Assembly (NCBI GenBank): GCA_029168955.1
Contig: JAPDOI010001349.1
Coordinates: forward strand, 124,001 to 188,000
Direction of reading: 5' to 3'
Source of the DNA: Aplectana chamaeleonis
Lineage: Eukaryota; Nematoda; Chromadorea; Rhabditida; Cosmocercidae
DNA length: 64,000 bases
The translations under genes were made by a program, and so were the position numbers. Shown one piece after another: positions 61,701 through 64,000 of the stretch (positions are counted from its first letter, which is position 1; every line of letters begins with the position of its first letter). The notes under the pieces were generated by a model. It worked only from the letters and a program-made list of their open reading frames with translations. It was not told the origin of the DNA and did no database searches.

Positions 61701-64000
61701 AAAACACGTTGTAGGCTGTACTTTTCGATGGGAAGGGACAGGGAAAGTGAATAACAAGTTTGTTACTTACTGTTTCACATCAACTACTTTACTTCTTACT
61801 GCTTATCATATCATGTGATATTATCAGTTGGTAGATCAAATCGCTAAAACACGTTGTAGGCTGTACTTTTCGATGGAAAGGGACAGGGAAAGTGAATGAC
61901 AAGTTTGTTACTTACTGTTTCACATTAACTACTTTACTCCTTACTGCTTATCATATCATGTGATATTATCAGTTGGTAGATCAAATCGCTAAAACACGTT
62001 GTAGGCTGTACTTTTCGATGGAAAGGGACAGGGAAAGTGAATAACAAGTTTGTTACTTACTGTTTCACATCAACTACTTTACTTCTTACTGCTTATCATA
62101 TCAAGTGATATTATCAGTTGGTAGATCAAATCGCTAAAACACGTTGTAGGCTGTACTTTTTCGTAGGGAAGGGACAGGGAAAGTGAATAACAAGTTTGTC
62201 ACTTATGTTTCACATCAACTACTTTACTTCTTACTGCTTATCATATCAAGTGATATTATCAGTTGGTAAATCAAATCGCTAAAACACGTTGTAGGCTGTA
62301 CTTTTCGATGGAAAGGGACAGGGAAAGTGAATAACAAGTTTGTTACTTACTGTTTCACATTAACTACTTTACTTCTTACTGCTCATCATATCATGTGCTA
62401 TTATCAGTTGGTAGATCAAATCGCTAAAACACGTTGTAGGCTGTACTTTTCGATGGGAAGGGACAGGGAAAGTGAATGACAAGTTTGTTACTTACTGTTT
62501 CACATCAAATACTTTACTTCTTACTGCTTATCATATCAAGTGATATTATCAGTTGGTAGATCAAATCGCTAAAACACGTTGTAGGCTGTACTTTTCGATG
62601 GGAAGGGACAGGGAAAGTGAATAACAAGTTTGTTACTTACTGTTTCACATCAACTACTTTACTTTTTACTGCTTATCATATCAAGCGATATTATCAGTTG
62701 GTAGATCAAATCGCTAAAACACGTTGTAGGCTGTACTTTTCGATGGGAAGGGACAGGGAAAGTGAATAACAAGTTTGTTACTTACTGTTTCACATCAACT
62801 ACTTTACTTCTTACTGCTTATCATATCATGTGATATTATCAGTTGGTAGATCAAATCGCTAAAACACGTTGTAGGCTGTACTTTTTGATGGGAAGGGGCA
62901 GGGAAAGTGAATGACAAGTTTGTTACTTACTGTTTCACATCAACTACTTTACTTCTTACTGCTTATCATATCAAGTGATATTATCAGTTGGTAGATCAAA
63001 TCGCTAAAACACGTTGTAGGCTGTACTTTTCGATGGGAAGGGACAGGGAAAGTGAATAACAAGTTTGTTACTTACTGTTTCACATCAACTACTTTACTTC
63101 TTACTGCTTATCATATCATGTGATATTATCAGTTGGTAGATCAAATCGCTAAAACACGTTGTAGGCTGTACTTTTCGATGGAAAGGGACAGGGAAAGTGA
63201 ATAACAAGTTTGTTACTTACTGTTTCACATCAACTACTTTACTTCTTACTGCTTATCATATCATGTGATATTATCAGTTGGTAGATCAAATCGCTAAAAC
63301 ACGTTGTAGGCTGTACTTTTCGATGGAAAGGGACAGGGAAAGTGAATAACAAGTTTGTTACTTACTGTTTCATATCAACTACTTTACTTTTTACTGCTTA
63401 TCATATCAAGTGATATTATCAGTTATTAAATCAAATCGCTAAAACACGTTGTAGGCTGTACTTTTTTATGGGAAGGGACAGGGAAAGTGAATAACAAGTT
63501 TGTTACTTACTGTTTCACATTAACTACTTTACTTCTTACTGCTTATCATATCATGTGATATTATCAGTTGGTAGATCAAATCGCTAAAACACGTTGTAGG
63601 CTGTACTTTTCGATGGAAAGGGACAGGGAAAGTGAATGACAAGTTTGTTACTTACTGTTTCACATTAACTACTTTACTTCTTACTGCTTATCATATCATG
63701 TGATATTATCAGTTGGTAGATCAAATCGCTAAAACACGTTGTAGGCTGTACTTTTCGATGGGAATGGACAGGGAAAGTGAATAACAAGTTTGTTACTTAC
63801 TGTTTCACATCAACTACTTTACTTCTTACTGCTTATCATATCATGTGATATTATCAGTTGGTAGATCAAATCGCTAAAACACGTTGTAGGCTGTACTTTA
63901 TGATGGGAAGGCACAGGGAAAGTGAATGACAAGTTTGTTACTTACTGTTTCACATCAACTACTTTGCTTCTTACTGCTTATCATATCATGTGATATTATC

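Larger units (their letters stand above)
27325..64000. repeat. 145-bp satellite DNA array, about 253 monomers, open at right
   Basis: Head-to-tail copies with a 145-bp period: TCGCTAAAAC recurs at 27361, 27506, 27651, 27796 and so on to 63871. All copies have the same orientation and no foreign sequence interrupts them. Most monomers differ at only a few positions. Landmarks in order are a dyad (ATATCA-nn-TGATAT), TCAGTTGGTA(G/A)ATC, CGCTAAAACACG, a variable CGATGGG, TGATGGG or TATGGG block, a purine-rich stretch (GGGACAGGGAAAG) and TTACTTACTGTTTCAC. Indels are rare. 145 is not a multiple of three, so any open frame shifts phase every unit; the few 67-71-codon frames seen have no ATG and are artefacts. 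The monomer is close to nucleosome-core length, common for satellites. I do not recognise the family. Confidence 0.97.

Noticed and set aside
27325..64000. CRISPR-like regular repeat spacing
   Set aside because: The whole 145-bp unit repeats; there are no unique spacers, no short palindromic repeat with variable inserts and no cas genes. It is a eukaryotic-type satellite.
27325..64000. Telomeric or rDNA repeat
   Set aside because: No TTAGGC-type hexamer arrays and no similarity to conserved rRNA segments were seen.

Overview
The window looks like non-genic, repeat-dominated DNA from a eukaryote. I infer a nematode, perhaps a strongylid, but weakly. The hints are a decayed CR1/jockey-type LINE, abundant short inverted-repeat elements and short splice-like signals of nematode type. 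There are no operons, ribosome-binding sites or long intact open frames. I found no host protein-coding gene I can name; most ORFs in positions 1-27,324 are the length expected by chance or lie inside mobile elements.

Positions 1 to about 27,324 are a graveyard of mobile elements. They hold a 42-bp minisatellite (363-710), a tRNA-like Pol III relic (1,224-1,311) and two copies of an element with about 300-bp terminal inverted repeats (1,575-2,567 and 10,139-11,187). A second long-inverted-repeat element (21,744-22,819) has degraded relatives near 3.0, 3.7, 7.7, 11.8 and 26.4 kb. A family of 455-487 bp elements ends in TTAAAGGCA and is flanked by TTAA (12,392; 22,879; 23,330 with another nested at 23,693; 25,519; a larger one at 5,303). 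Several small fold-back elements are also present. The largest coding remnant is a 5'-truncated LINE at 15,118-17,561. Its ORF2 carries frameshifts, a nonsense codon and a substitution in the catalytic FADD box.

From 27,325 to the end (36.7 kb, 57% of the window) there is one uninterrupted head-to-tail satellite array. The monomer is 145 bp and there are about 253 copies, highly homogeneous. The array runs off the right edge. It has internal organisation: linked monomer variants, a left-to-right change in variant composition, a stretch with four-monomer (580 bp) periodicity, and multi-monomer blocks copied over 4 to 20 kb. Each monomer carries a 14-bp dyad (ATATCA-nn-TGATAT) and, just beside it, a motif identical to a tRNA D-arm core. 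I do not recognise this satellite. It is the most notable object in the window.

The parts do not form a pathway. The picture is a satellite block whose left edge abuts transposon-rich DNA. All family assignments are by eye. Copy number, identity and taxonomic spread need alignment and database searches.
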